In this document: positions 6,943 through 15,734 of the stretch, one piece after another
Numbering within the stretch: the stretch's first letter is position 1
How the letters are laid out: each line of letters starts with the position of its first letter
Source: an uncultured Alphaproteobacteria bacterium
GTDB lineage: Bacteria; Pseudomonadota; Alphaproteobacteria; RF32; CAG-239
Assembly: GCA_944392835.1 (NCBI GenBank)
Contig: CALXYB010000001.1
Span: forward strand, 1-64,000
Length of the DNA: 64,000 nucleotides
Reading direction: 5' to 3'
Position numbers and translations under genes: made by a program
The notes under the pieces: model-generated
Seen by the model: only the letters and a program-made list of their open reading frames with translations
Databases searched by the model: none
Told to the model about the DNA's origin: nothing

Positions 6943-8532
6943 TCACGCTCTTTGCTTGCTTTCCATCGTCAATATTTTTCCGCTTTGTTTTTTGGGGCAA
7001 TAATCTGAAGCATTTTTCATCAAATCCGAACGTCCATAAACACAGTTAGAAGTTGCAAATAAATACATCTTATTTTCATCTGTCACCTCATCTCGTTCAC
7101 CAACAATAATAAAATGGGCGCTTTCATTTTTGTGCTGAAAAGCATGAATATCAAAGCTATATTCATGATACATAATCATCAAACCCAAATGGTCCAAATT
7201 ATTTTTCTGTGCGGCATTATCATAATTTTTAACAGACGAAAGTCTATCCCAATGATGGATATCAACTTTATAAGGCTTTCCCTCACATTTCACATAATCG
7301 GGATTAACACTTTTATTTTCAATCATACTTTCAGCCCAAAGCCCAATAAAAGCAGGCTTAATGCCATTTTCCTTAAAATCTTCATCAAGCTTCTGATAAA
7401 TATTTTCACATTGTCTGATAAAAATCTCCAAATCCACTTTATTGCCATATTCAAAATCGTCTTTCTCGGTTTCGCTGGCAAAATTATTCAACCAAAATTT
7501 TTGCTTCTGAGCATAAGATAATTCTTGCGCGCCACCAACAGATAAAATCATACCGAATTTTTGCGCAAATTCCTCATAGGGAGCATCATGAACATCCATA
7601 CAAATATCCGAAAACTGCACCGGTTGCTTTGAGTTCTCTTTTGCAAACATACACCAATAATCCCCCGGCACAAACTCATAGGCTGTTTTTGGGTCTATTC
7701 CTTTTTGGATACATTTTTCCGCCACCACATTTTTCAGTTTTTGAAAATTTGCGCTGTCTTTGACCGCATACCAAACCGGACAAAGCGGTTGCCCTTTCTC
7801 ATCCACACCAAAAAAGTCATAATCCTCTATCTTTGCGCTGATTTTAGGCAGCCTTTTACGTTCCAAAACTTTCAAAAAAGCCGGAGATAACTGCTTTTTA
7901 TTGATTTTTCCGTCTGATCCTTTAGGAAAATAAAACTTTCCGGCCGCCATAGCTCTCAACATTTTAGAGGCTTGCGCTTCCGGAAGATTATCTCTGGAAA
8001 CAATGTCCTTAAAATAAGTTTGGTGCAAATATTCATACTGCTCAGCACGAATTTCGTCGGCTTCAGCTTTTCGCCAAAGTTGCTCCATACATTCCAACCT
8101 AACGGCAGATGGTCTGGACGGCAAAGCTTTAGGGTTTGCGCTTAACAAATTTTGCACATCTTGCTCGGCAGCCGAACAAACATATCTCCGCTCCAAAGCA
8201 CCTTTATATTTTCCGACAATAAGAGCCAAGCGCCTCTCGCTGTTACAATTTGAGAGTTTGTTTTGTAGCCTGTCTTTCTCGGACTTTGGCGCAATCTTAA
8301 CCAACAAAGCCTTAACCGCCGCCGGACTTTTTCGGCAAATTGCCTCCGCATCTTTAAGCAAACTCTCCATAAAGCTGATTTCATCAACTGGCTTTGTCTT
8401 TGCCATATTCTGACGACTATATGGTGTTGTAACAACCGTCTGCGAAAAAGTTTGCGACGTTGGTCTTGCCACAGGTCTTTGTATTCTTGGTCTTTTCTTT
8501 TTTTCGGGGGCTGCGCCCGCTTGGTTTTCCAT
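6943..8532 (-). CDS. Unrecognised 529-residue protein with possible HNH-like C-terminal region
   Basis: The N-terminus is basic and low-complexity (EKKKRPRIQRPVARP), with no signal peptide or membrane segment. A long, mostly helical middle follows. Near residues 440-485 the sequence runs KVDIHHWDRL, NNLDHLGLM, then YHEYSFDIHAF. That is a His-His pair, an Asn in a following helix and downstream His residues. The spacing resembles HNH/His-Me finger nucleases, but this is only an eye-level match. About 60 residues follow, with Cys at NCVYG and DYCPK. It lies nine bases upstream of the S66 gene and diverges from a small gene at 8679. It could equally be a lineage-specific protein of another function. 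Confidence 0.75.
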   Translation of the reverse strand: MENQAGAAPEKKKRPRIQRPVARPTSQTFSQTVVTTPYSRQNMAKTKPVDEISFMESLLKDAEAICRKSPAAVKALLVKIAPKSEKDRLQNKLSNCNSERRLALIVGKYKGALERRYVCSAAEQDVQNLLSANPKALPSRPSAVRLECMEQLWRKAEADEIRAEQYEYLHQTYFKDIVSRDNLPEAQASKMLRAMAAGKFYFPKGSDGKINKKQLSPAFLKVLERKRLPKISAKIEDYDFFGVDEKGQPLCPVWYAVKDSANFQKLKNVVAEKCIQKGIDPKTAYEFVPGDYWCMFAKENSKQPVQFSDICMDVHDAPYEEFAQKFGMILSVGGAQELSYAQKQKFWLNNFASETEKDDFEYGNKVDLEIFIRQCENIYQKLDEDFKENGIKPAFIGLWAESMIENKSVNPDYVKCEGKPYKVDIHHWDRLSSVKNYDNAAQKNNLDHLGLMIMYHEYSFDIHAFQHKNESAHFIIVGERDEVTDENKMYLFATSNCVYGRSDLMKNASDYCPKKQSGKILTMESKQRA

Positions 8533-8678
8533 TCTGCGCCTTTCAATACTTCTTAAGTTATATATATTGTGTTATTTTGAGCCAAATTTGTCAAAATATA
8601 TTTAAGCCCCAAAAAGAAATTCTTTTATTGACAAAATTTCCAAATTATGCTATATGCTTTTGTCTAAACAGTAAGAAT

Positions 8679-9038
8679 ATGGAAAAATTTATGAAATTTT
8701 TTGCTCAACATTTTAATGTGGAGCAAAGTCGTTTGAGCTGGTGTATAATTGAAAAAACCCTCTCCAAGAATTACCACCAATATCTTATCGGATTAGCCAT
8801 TGCTAATTCATCCGTGGTAATCAGCGTTGAAGAAACTTGTCTGAGACGTATTAAAAGAGGTGTTAAAATGCACCCTGCCTCATTGAAAGGTAAAAGGAAA
8901 TTCAGACTTAAATCTGTTGCTCCTATCTATAAAGGAAAGTTTATGGAGCTGACCTTTACCGAAAAAAACTTGCGCGACTTATACTGCGACAAATGGTATG
9001 ACCCGCGCTACAATATCAAAGAAAGCACCGCTAAATAA
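8679..9038 (+). CDS. Hypothetical protein, 119 residues
   Basis: The frame is open from 8460, but that part overlaps the divergent gene and reads as a shadow. ATG 8679 (or 8691) follows a promoter-like AT-rich gap. The product (MEKFMKFFAQHFNVEQSRL...) is basic, with no signal peptide and no recognised domain. The middle holds SVVISVEETCLRRIKRG and the C-terminus LRDLYCDKWYDPRYN. A hairpin terminator overlaps its stop, which supports a real transcript. Confidence 0.6.
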   Translation: MEKFMKFFAQHFNVEQSRLSWCIIEKTLSKNYHQYLIGLAIANSSVVISVEETCLRRIKRGVKMHPASLKGKRKFRLKSVAPIYKGKFMELTFTEKNLRDLYCDKWYDPRYNIKESTAK

Positions 9039-9054
9039 CAGCCGTGCTTTTTTT
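9022..9054 (+). terminator. Terminator overlapping the stop of the 119-residue ORF
   Basis: AAAGCAC and GTGCTTT pair, with GCT/AGC pairing inside, and a T-run follows. Confidence 0.7.
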
Positions 9055-9077
9055 GTTACCCGCAACCAAGAAACTCC

Positions 9078-9096
9078 CCGCTCCGAACCCTTGGTT
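9078..9096. repeat. 19-bp dispersed direct repeat, copy 1
   Basis: CCGCTCCGAACCCTTGGTT recurs exactly at 10164-10182. The two copies flank the gene pair at 9108-9972. Confidence 0.6.
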
Positions 9097-9107
9097 TTTG
9101 CCATTAT

Positions 9108-9320
9108 CTAATATACACGGCCTTTACAAATTTCTTCACTTAATCCGGACGTTATACATTCTTGTATTTGCTGTTGGTCTGCATCCTTAAAGTTATATTC
9201 AACACAAAAATAGAAAGTAATTCCAGCTGCTATACCAACAACGATTAAAGAACAAAAAACAGCCACAAAATATAAAATATATCTACCAATTTTTTTTAAT
9301 ATATTTTTGAATGATTTCAT
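9108..9320 (-). CDS. Small single-span membrane protein (70 residues)
   Basis: The product has a basic N-terminus (MKSFKNILKKIGRY), one long hydrophobic segment (ILYFVAVFCSLIVVGIAAGI) and a short acidic tail with two Cys. ATG 9320 is chosen over 9332 because GGAG sits six bases before it. The start overlaps the end of the upstream gene by 38 bases, so the two are translationally coupled. The family is not recognised. A small membrane partner directly behind a possible effector could be an immunity protein, but that is speculation. Confidence 0.6.
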   Translation of the reverse strand: MKSFKNILKKIGRYILYFVAVFCSLIVVGIAAGITFYFCVEYNFKDADQQQIQECITSGLSEEICKGRVY

Positions 9321-9972
9321 TACAATCTCCATGCGGATGTTTTTTGCCTAACAAACGACCTATTTTATTAGCATAATTATCAGCGTTACTACTGTCAAGC
9401 GTATTAGAGCCTGTTTTTACATCTAGCCACTCTCGCATATCTGATGCTATTTTAGCAATAACAGCACCTCCTTCTCCAAATTGTGCAGCATTACAATTCA
9501 TAACAGCATGTTTAAATTTATCTGTTACCTTCATTTTTTTCGTAGGTATAAAATTTTTACCAATATTGGTTGCTCCTTTTACTGCAGACAAAGTATAATC
9601 AAAAAGATTTTGATTTTTGAAAATTTCCTTTCCCTCTTTTTGCAAAATATAATCATAAATTTCTTTTCCTTCTTTTTCTGTATCCCAATATCTCGGAATA
9701 TCTATATCCATTATGTTCCCCTTAGTATTCTGAGCGATTTTGTAGGAAGCAACATCATTTCCGATTGGCTTGGATAATAAATCGGCTTTTATATTTGAAG
9801 GCTCAAATGTTGGAGCTTTATTTTGAGTTAGGCTCTTCCAACTTTTTTCTATCAGGTTTCGCGGATTATACCTATAACCTTTTTGCTGTTCTCTAAAAGT
9901 AGAGTTTTTGTTTTGCTTTTTCAGCTCTTCTTCAGGGTCGTCTTGAACTATGTATTGAATTAAATTAGACAT
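9283..9972 (-). CDS. Unrecognised 229-residue protein with a DUF6973-like C-terminal motif set
   Basis: The N-terminal half is polar and charged (IVQDDPEEELKKQNKN), with no signal peptide. Around residues 150-215 it shows DKFKHAVMNCNAAQ, EGGAVIAKIASDMREW, then SSNADNYANKIGRLLGKK. This D-x-x-K-H-A, N and D-N-x-x-N-x-x-G-R arrangement resembles the conserved core of DUF6973-type domains, which I recall in secreted or toxin-like proteins; the match is by eye. AAGGAAAAAG precedes the ATG. A terminator hairpin lies between its predicted promoter and start codon. It overlaps the small membrane protein gene downstream. Confidence 0.7.
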   Translation of the reverse strand: MSNLIQYIVQDDPEEELKKQNKNSTFREQQKGYRYNPRNLIEKSWKSLTQNKAPTFEPSNIKADLLSKPIGNDVASYKIAQNTKGNIMDIDIPRYWDTEKEGKEIYDYILQKEGKEIFKNQNLFDYTLSAVKGATNIGKNFIPTKKMKVTDKFKHAVMNCNAAQFGEGGAVIAKIASDMREWLDVKTGSNTLDSSNADNYANKIGRLLGKKHPHGDCNEIIQKYIKKNW

Positions 9973-10006
9973 GGCTTTTTCCTTATTACAAATTTTTTAA
10001 AACAAA

Positions 10007-10038
10007 AAAAATCCGAAGAACCTAATCTTCGGATTTTT
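10007..10038 (-). terminator. Intrinsic terminator inside the leader of the gene at 9283-9972
   Basis: ATCCGAAGA and TCTTCGGAT pair around six bases, with an eight-base T-run on the minus strand. It lies about 35 bases upstream of the start codon and downstream of a predicted minus-strand promoter. It is either an attenuator or the end of a very short RNA. Confidence 0.7.
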
Positions 10039-10066
10039 GGATACACTTATCCTAAGTGATAAATCT

Positions 10067-10095
10067 CATATAACAAAACTTAATACAATTTTCAA
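10067..10095 (-). promoter_or_regulatory. Predicted promoter for the gene at 9283-9972
   Basis: On the minus strand, TTGAAA and TATATG are separated by 17 bases. The predicted transcript would begin near 10060. Its first element is a CACTTA/TAAGTG hairpin (10044-10058), followed by the terminator hairpin at 10007-10038. Confidence 0.45.
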
Positions 10096-10163
10096 GAGGT
10101 AATAAAATATATTAACAACTTTTAGGCTATTTGCCAAGCTCATTGCTCGTCTTCGCCAACTTT

Positions 10164-10182
10164 CCGCTCCGAACCCTTGGTT
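10164..10182. repeat. 19-bp dispersed direct repeat, copy 2
   Basis: This is an exact copy of 9078-9096. It lies between the tRNA-Gln terminator and the leader of the 229-residue gene. A short perfect hairpin, GTGGCG-CTA-CGCCAC, stands just beside it. Confidence 0.6.
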
Positions 10183-10205
10183 CTCATTGGGTGGCGCTAC
10201 GCCAC

Positions 10206-10237
10206 AAAAAAAACCGCCCTCTTGGCGGCTTTTTTTA
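10206..10237 (-). terminator. Terminator of tRNA-Gln
   Basis: CCGCC and GGCGG pair around CTCTT. On the minus strand an eight-base T-run follows, directly behind the tRNA 3' end. Confidence 0.8.
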
Positions 10238-10238
10238 T

Positions 10239-10312
10239 TGGCTGCTTCACCTGGATTCGAACCAAGATTAACGGAGTCAGAGTCCGCTGTCCTACCATTA
10301 GACGATGAAGCA
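10239..10312 (-). tRNA. tRNA-Gln(CTG)
   Basis: The 74-nt cloverleaf on the minus strand has acceptor TGCTTCA/TGAAGCA, discriminator G and encoded CCA. Its D-arm contains TAATGGTAGGA. The anticodon stem GCGGA/TCCGT frames the loop CTCTGAC (anticodon CTG). The T-loop is TTCGAAT. It reads CAG codons. Confidence 0.93.
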
Positions 10313-10392
10313 ATTTGCAGAACAAGGGAATATTTATGCCATTTTATCCCACAAGTCAACAACTTTTATAAAAAATATTCCCCTTTTAAGAC

Positions 10393-10418
10393 AAAGCCCC
10401 GCCTTTAAGCGGGGCTTT
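10393..10418 (-). terminator. Terminator of aspS
   Basis: AAAGCCCCGC and GCGGGGCTTT form a perfect stem around CTTTAA, just after the aspS stop. Confidence 0.8.
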
Positions 10419-10422
10419 AATC

Positions 10423-12192
10423 TTATTTCTTTTCATCCTCAACAACTTTAATATGCAGTTCATCAAGCTGTTGTTGCGTAACATAGTTTGGTGCCTGCAT
10501 CATCAAATCCTGAGCCTTACCGTTCAGCGGAAACAAAATCACATCGCGAATAATCGGCTCATCCAAAAGCAACATAACCAAACGGTCAACACCATAAGCC
10601 GAGCCCGCGTGCGGAGGTGCGCCAAACTTAAATGCGCTAATCATACCGCCGAACTTATTGTCAACCACACTATGGTCATAACCGGCAATCTCAAATGCCT
10701 TATACATAATCTCCGGCTTGTGGTTGCGTACCGCACCGGACAACAACTCAACACCGTTGCAAACAAAGTCATATTGATAAGCATAAATCTCCAACGGATT
10801 TTTGTTGTTCAAAGCCTCCATTCCGCCTTGCGGCATAGAGAACGGATTATGCGAAAATTCTACCGCGCCGGTTTCCTCATTTTCCTCATAGAACGGAAAA
10901 TCAACAATCCAGCACATCTTAAACGAATTCTCATCAATCAAGCCCAGCTCTTCGCCGACCTTGTTGCGCAAACGACCGCTGAACTTATCAAACTTCATAC
11001 CTTTTCCGGCCATAAAGACGATGGCATCACCTTCTTTAGCGCCTGTTGCCGCCTTAATCTCCTCAATCTTTTCAGCATTCAAGAGCTTGGCAATACCTTT
11101 CGCACCCGCAGAAGCAAAAGCCAAATAAGCAATACCACCCATACCTTCCTCTTTGGCATAAGCATCAAGCTTATCAAAGAAAGATCGCGGTTTTTCACCG
11201 GCACCGGAAATCAACATTGCTTTAATAACTTTACCCTCGTTAGCCAAGTTATCATAAACGCTAAAGCCTGATTCGCCAAACAAAGCCGAAACATTTTTCA
11301 AAATAAGCGGATTCCGCAAATCCGGCTTATCCGAACCATAGTTCATCATCGCCTCACGGAAAGGAATATGCACAAAAGGAGCTTGGTCAACTTTTTTACC
11401 ATTGGCAAATTCGTTAAAAATTGTGCCCAATGTATGTTCAATAACCTTAAACACATCATCTTGGGTGGCAAAAGACATTTCCATATCCATCTGATAAAAC
11501 TCACCCGGCGAGCGGTCTGCTCTGGGGTCTTCATCACGGAAGCAAGGCGCAATCTGAAAATACTTATCAAACCCCGAAACCATCAAAAGCTGCTTAAACT
11601 GTTGCGGTGCTTGCGGCAAAGCATAAAACTTTCCGGGATTGATGCGTGAAGGTACCAAAAAGTCGCGCGCGCCTTCCGGAGAAGAAGCCGTCAAAATCGG
11701 GGTCTGATATTCCGTAAAGCCCTGCTCACGCATCAACTCGCGAGAGCGCTGAATAACCGCCGAACGCAACAAAATATTTTTATGAATACGATCTTTGCGC
11801 AAATCCAAAAAACGATACTTGAGGCGCATTTCTTCCGGCGCGTCATCTTCAATCGCCACTTGGAAAGGCAAAACCTCCGCCTCGGAATAGACTTCCAAAC
11901 CGCTGACCTTAATTTCAATATCGCCGGTCGGAATATTTTTGTTAATGCTCTCGCGCATCATAACCTTGCCCGAAATTCCGATAACCGATTCGGGACGGAT
12001 AGCCTCAATCTTTTCAAACAAATCTGAAGAGCTATCAAACACACATTGCGTAATTCCGTAATGATCTCGCAAATCCACGAAGCACAGATTACCCAAATTT
12101 CTCTTGCGGTGAATCCAGCCCGCAAGCTTAACTTCCTTATCAACGTCCGAACTTCTGAGTTCGCCGCAGGTATGTGTACGATAGCTACTCAT
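10423..12192 (-). CDS. aspS: Aspartyl-tRNA synthetase
   Basis: The 589-residue class IIb enzyme charges tRNA with aspartate. An N-terminal OB-fold anticodon-binding domain ([26 protein letters not shown]) is followed by the catalytic core. Class II motif 2 ([22 protein letters not shown]) and motif 3 ([13 protein letters not shown]) are present. A bacterial GAD insertion domain sits between them. Length fits the bacterial type. Whether it is discriminating or also charges tRNA-Asn cannot be decided here. It is transcribed alone, with a terminator. Confidence 0.97.
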   Translation of the reverse strand: MSSYRTHTCGELRSSDVDKEVKLAGWIHRKRNLGNLCFVDLRDHYGITQCVFDSSSDLFEKIEAIRPESVIGISGKVMMRESINKNIPTGDIEIKVSGLEVYSEAEVLPFQVAIEDDAPEEMRLKYRFLDLRKDRIHKNILLRSAVIQRSRELMREQGFTEYQTPILTASSPEGARDFLVPSRINPGKFYALPQAPQQFKQLLMVSGFDKYFQIAPCFRDEDPRADRSPGEFYQMDMEMSFATQDDVFKVIEHTLGTIFNEFANGKKVDQAPFVHIPFREAMMNYGSDKPDLRNPLILKNVSALFGESGFSVYDNLANEGKVIKAMLISGAGEKPRSFFDKLDAYAKEEGMGGIAYLAFASAGAKGIAKLLNAEKIEEIKAATGAKEGDAIVFMAGKGMKFDKFSGRLRNKVGEELGLIDENSFKMCWIVDFPFYEENEETGAVEFSHNPFSMPQGGMEALNNKNPLEIYAYQYDFVCNGVELLSGAVRNHKPEIMYKAFEIAGYDHSVVDNKFGGMISAFKFGAPPHAGSAYGVDRLVMLLLDEPIIRDVILFPLNGKAQDLMMQAPNYVTQQQLDELHIKVVEDEKK

Positions 12193-12350
12193 AAAAAACC
12201 TCTTATTTTAATTATTTGTTTTAGACTTAATTGTTAGAACTAAATCAGCCCAAATGCAAGCAAAACTTCAAGAAAAACAAAAACAACTTGCAACAAACTC
12301 AAAAAAATATTAAACATCAATCACAAACAAAATAAGCGGATTAGATTATA

Positions 12351-13511
12351 ATGAGATTAATTGACACCAACCAAGCCTTAACCGAATTTTGCCAAGAGCT
12401 GATAAACGAATCTTTTATTGCCGTAGATTTAGAATTTCTGCGCGAAAAAACCTACTATGCCAAACTCTGCCTCATTCAGGTTGCCTCGCCAAACCACGCG
12501 GCAATCATTGACCCTTTGGCGGAAATAGATTTATCCGCTTTCTTTGCCCTAATGAAAAACCCGAATATTACCAAAGTTTTCCACTCCGGCCGTCAGGATA
12601 TTGAGATTATTTATAACCAAAGCGGCTTTATCCCTGAACCTTTGTTTGACACACAAATTGCCGCTCAGGTTTGCGGTTTTGGAGAAGCCGTCAGTTATGA
12701 AAATCTGGTCAAAAGCGTTTTAGGCATACAATTGGATAAGAGCAGCCGCCTTTCGGATTGGAGCTTGCGCCCGTTGGACACCAAACAACTGGAATATGCG
12801 CTTTCGGACGTAACGCATCTGGTCAATATCTACACCTTTTTGCAAAACAAACTTTCTGAAACCGGTCGCTTGCATTGGTTGGATGAAGAAATTGCCATAC
12901 TCAAATCGCCCGATACCTACATTGTCCGCCCGGAGGATGCTTGGCAAAAAATCAGACACCGCTCGCACAACAGCAAAGTTCTAACTATTCTGCGCGAACT
13001 TGCCGCTTGGCGCGAACGCCGCGCACAAAGCAAAAACACTCCCAGACAAAGCATCATCAAAGATGATTGCCTCATCAACATTGCCGCCGCCTGCCCCACC
13101 TCTAAGGAAGAATTGGAAAAGATTCGTAACATCCGCAAAGATGTTGCCTCTGGCAAACTCGGAGATGAAATCCTTGAGATTATCAATATTGCCTTGCAGA
13201 TTCCCTCCTCCGCTTACATCAAGCCCGAGCATGACAAACCCCTGCCAAACGGAGCCAATGCACTCTATGAGCTTTTGCGGATGCTCTTAAAGATTCGTGC
13301 TCAGGAGCAAGGCGTTGTTGCCAAGCTCATTGCCTCTGATGAGGATTTAAAGAACTTTGCCGTTTCCGCCAATGAAAACAACCCCATTCTCAAAGGCTGG
13401 CGGTTAGAGATTTTTGGAACGGATGCTTTAGCCTTGCGTAAAGGTGAGCTTAGCATCTCATACAACCCTTCCAAACATAACATTGAGCTCATCAAAAAAG
13501 CCGGAGACTAA
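12351..13511 (+). CDS. rnd: Ribonuclease D
   Basis: The 386-residue 3'-5' exoribonuclease trims tRNA 3' ends. The DEDD nuclease domain shows DLEFLREKTYYAKLCLIQVA (Asp-Glu pair), FHSGRQDIEI and TQLEYALSDV-like KQLEYALSDVTHL. An HRDC-type helical region follows (AWQKIRHR, LRELAAWRERRAQ, CLINIAAACP). It begins with ATG after an AT-rich gap, divergent from aspS. Its 3' end runs into the shared terminator with the ArsR-type gene. Confidence 0.93.
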   Translation: MRLIDTNQALTEFCQELINESFIAVDLEFLREKTYYAKLCLIQVASPNHAAIIDPLAEIDLSAFFALMKNPNITKVFHSGRQDIEIIYNQSGFIPEPLFDTQIAAQVCGFGEAVSYENLVKSVLGIQLDKSSRLSDWSLRPLDTKQLEYALSDVTHLVNIYTFLQNKLSETGRLHWLDEEIAILKSPDTYIVRPEDAWQKIRHRSHNSKVLTILRELAAWRERRAQSKNTPRQSIIKDDCLINIAAACPTSKEELEKIRNIRKDVASGKLGDEILEIINIALQIPSSAYIKPEHDKPLPNGANALYELLRMLLKIRAQEQGVVAKLIASDEDLKNFAVSANENNPILKGWRLEIFGTDALALRKGELSISYNPSKHNIELIKKAGD

Positions 13512-13523
13512 CTCCGGCTTTTA
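13494..13523. terminator. Bidirectional terminator between rnd and the ArsR-like gene
   Basis: AAGCCGGAG and CTCCGGCTT pair around ACTAA, with A- and T-rich flanks. It overlaps the rnd stop codon. Confidence 0.85.
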
Positions 13524-13525
13524 GC

Positions 13526-13816
13526 TTATTTATAAGGTTGATTATATATCTTGTCCAAAAGTTGCAGTAACTTCAAAGCTTTTTCACTTTTAATGGAATA
13601 AAAAATTGTTTGTGCCACGCGTCTCGTCTTCACCACATTTTCGGCGCGTAAAATAGCCAAATGCTGAGAGAGCGCGGATTGGCTGAGCCCGACAACTTTT
13701 TCCAGCTCAGAAACATTCATCTCGCCTTGCATCAAATGATACAAGATTTCCAATCTTCTGGCATTTCCCATTGCTTTCAGCAACTTAGAACCCGGCATTA
13801 TTGCTAAATTTTCCAT
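13526..13816 (-). CDS. ArsR-family winged-helix transcriptional regulator
   Basis: The 96-residue protein is one winged-helix domain. ARRLEILYHLMQGEMNVSELEKVVGLSQSALSQHLAILR is the classic ArsR helix-turn-helix, followed by the wing (VVKTRRVAQTIFYSIKS). No Cys metal-site motif (ELCVCDL type) is present, so it is probably not a heavy-metal sensor. It is more like the SmtB-fold redox or biofilm regulators, but the ligand is unknown. It diverges from xseB and may regulate nearby promoters. Confidence 0.88.
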   Translation of the reverse strand: MENLAIMPGSKLLKAMGNARRLEILYHLMQGEMNVSELEKVVGLSQSALSQHLAILRAENVVKTRRVAQTIFYSIKSEKALKLLQLLDKIYNQPYK

Positions 13817-13989
13817 TGCTTTTCTCCCTCATTTACCAGTTTCTAATTTAGCATATTTCAATAGCCAAAAATAGTTATAGACAAACCAATTGATATATAT
13901 ACTTGTTGATGATGTCTGAAAGTTTATATTCCGAGTTGCCAGAAGAAAATTATTATAATATGATGGCCTAAACATAAAGGATTAGGAAG

Positions 13990-14238
13990 ATGACAGAAGA
14001 ACAAAACATAAAGGACTTGAGCTTTGAAGAAGCTCTTATGCAGCTTGAAAACTTGGTCAGGGAACTTGAAAGCGGCCGCATTAAGCTAGACGATGCCGTA
14101 GCCGCCTATGAACGCGCCGTTAACTTAAAGAAACTCTGCGAAGCCAAACTCAAAGCTGCTCAGTTGAAAATTGAAAAGATTGAAATTTCTCCAGAAGGCG
14201 AAATGAAATTAAGCGAGCTTGATAAAATAGAAGAATAA
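13990..14238 (+). CDS. xseB: Exodeoxyribonuclease VII small subunit
   Basis: The 82-residue coiled-coil protein has the family core LSFEEALMQLENLVRELESGRIKLDDAVAAYERAVNLKKLCEAKLKAAQ. It pairs with XseA, encoded separately at 29049, to form the nuclease that degrades single-stranded DNA. It lies 14 bases before ispA, the common xseB-ispA order of proteobacteria. A GGAAG ribosome site precedes the ATG. Confidence 0.95.
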   Translation: MTEEQNIKDLSFEEALMQLENLVRELESGRIKLDDAVAAYERAVNLKKLCEAKLKAAQLKIEKIEISPEGEMKLSELDKIEE

Positions 14239-14252
14239 GCAGGACGAACATT

Positions 14253-15152
14253 ATGACCGACATTAAAGAAAAACTCTCAACCTTTACCCAAGATTTCAAC
14301 AACCGTTTAGGCGAATTTTTTCCGCTTCCGGAGGGGCCGGAAAAAAGAGTTGTTCAGGCTATGGAATACTCGGTCATGAACGGCGGCAAACGCTTGCGCC
14401 CATTTTTGGTAACCGAATGCGCAGCGCTATTTGGCATTCCGGCAGAAAATTCCTTTCGCACGGCGGTAGCGCTTGAAATGTTGCACTCCTATTCGCTGAT
14501 TCACGATGACCTTCCGGCGATGGACAATGATGATTTGCGCCGCGGCAAACCCACCTGCCACAAGCAGTTTGACGAAGCCACCGCCATTTTGGCCGGAGAC
14601 GGGCTTTTGACTTATGCCTTTGAAATCATCAGCGATGAAAAGACTCATCCCCGTCCGGTTATTCGTAGCCGTTTGGTGCGTTTATTGGCTGAAGCCGCCG
14701 GTGCTTTCAATGGTATGATTGCCGGACAAATGCTTGACATCTATGCCGAAAATCTTAAAAATCCCAACAATGCCGAAAAGCTTATCAAAAACATTGAGGA
14801 GATGAAAACCGGTCGCCTGTTGCGCTATGCTTGTGAAGCAGGTGCTGTTTTGGGTAACGCGCAAGGCGAAAAATATCAGGCCTTGATAGATTATTCGCGC
14901 CGCATCGGCATAGCCTTTCAGATTGCCGATGATATTTTGGATGTTGAAGGCGACCAAGCCATCGTCGGCAAAAAGCTCAACAAAGATGCCGAACAAGGCA
15001 AAATAACCTTTGTCAGCATCTATGGCTTACCCAAAGCCAAACAAATTGCCAAAGACTTTATCACAGAGGCCGAACAAGTTCTGGACATCTTCGGAAACAA
15101 GGCCAAAACCTTAAAGGAATTGGCACGTTTCATCATTGAGCGCAAATCCTAG
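14253..15152 (+). CDS. ispA: Polyprenyl (farnesyl/geranylgeranyl) diphosphate synthase
   Basis: The 299-residue trans-prenyltransferase condenses isopentenyl diphosphate with allylic diphosphates. The first Asp-rich motif is HDDLPAMDNDDLRRG and the second is FQIADDILDVEGD. GGKRLRPFL and DGLLTYAFEI are also conserved. The product feeds undecaprenyl phosphate and quinone synthesis. The 3' end overlaps the convergent exonuclease gene by 42 bases. Confidence 0.94.
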   Translation: MTDIKEKLSTFTQDFNNRLGEFFPLPEGPEKRVVQAMEYSVMNGGKRLRPFLVTECAALFGIPAENSFRTAVALEMLHSYSLIHDDLPAMDNDDLRRGKPTCHKQFDEATAILAGDGLLTYAFEIISDEKTHPRPVIRSRLVRLLAEAAGAFNGMIAGQMLDIYAENLKNPNNAEKLIKNIEEMKTGRLLRYACEAGAVLGNAQGEKYQALIDYSRRIGIAFQIADDILDVEGDQAIVGKKLNKDAEQGKITFVSIYGLPKAKQIAKDFITEAEQVLDIFGNKAKTLKELARFIIERKS

Positions 15153-15734
15153 CTTGCGCAAGCCTATTAGAAGAGAATATACATCATAAAACGCATTATG
15201 AACATCCAACCCCAAAGAGGCAAGCTCATCTGCGCCGCCAAGTAGGCGTGCAACCTCACCGGAACATTGATTGGTAACATTTAAGTTTCTGTGAGCATAC
15301 TCACGTTTAAACCATGGTGCAAGATTGCGAAAATCAGGATGATGGGCATCTTTTTTGCCCCACAACTCCAAATTATCTTGCATAACTCTACCGTCAGACA
15401 AACTTTTGGCCGGCTCATTCCAGGCATGAGAAAAACAAATACAATCCCCGACAAAAGCCTTAAATTTTTCATAAGCCTCTAAATAGCCGATTCCTTCTAC
15501 CGCCAATTTTTCATCCGTAATTCCGGTCAGTTTGATGAAATATTCCGTAAGCTTAGGTCTGAAATGCGGCTTAACATAAACATTAAATTCTTCCGCCACG
15601 CTCAAATCTTCAGTATTAACTTTCAAGGCCGCAATCTGTACGATTTCCGCTTTTTTCTTATTTTCGGGCGTATCGGTCAAGAAACCGTTCCAAGAAGCAT
15701 ATTCCGTGTCAAAAATGACAAACTGTTTCATCAT
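15111..15734 (-). CDS. DEDDh-type 3'-5' exonuclease
   Basis: The 207-residue protein starts FVIFDTEYASW, with the catalytic Asp-x-Glu. It continues with FNVYVKPHFRPKLTEYFIKLTGIT, CFSHAWNEPAKSL and HNAFYDVYSLLIGL (His and Asp of Exo III). The pattern resembles ERI1/KapD-like exonucleases more than the DnaQ proofreading subunit. The substrate, DNA or RNA, is unknown. It shares 4 bases with the pheA stop, so it is coupled to that gene, and overlaps the ispA 3' end on the other strand. Confidence 0.85.
   Translation of the reverse strand: MMKQFVIFDTEYASWNGFLTDTPENKKKAEIVQIAALKVNTEDLSVAEEFNVYVKPHFRPKLTEYFIKLTGITDEKLAVEGIGYLEAYEKFKAFVGDCICFSHAWNEPAKSLSDGRVMQDNLELWGKKDAHHPDFRNLAPWFKREYAHRNLNVTNQCSGEVARLLGGADELASLGLDVHNAFYDVYSLLIGLRKLGFALNDETCQFL

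Noticed and set aside
10453-11271. A 272-residue plus-strand ORF inside aspS
   Set aside because: It lies wholly antisense to a clearly recognised synthetase and has a composition typical of shadow frames.
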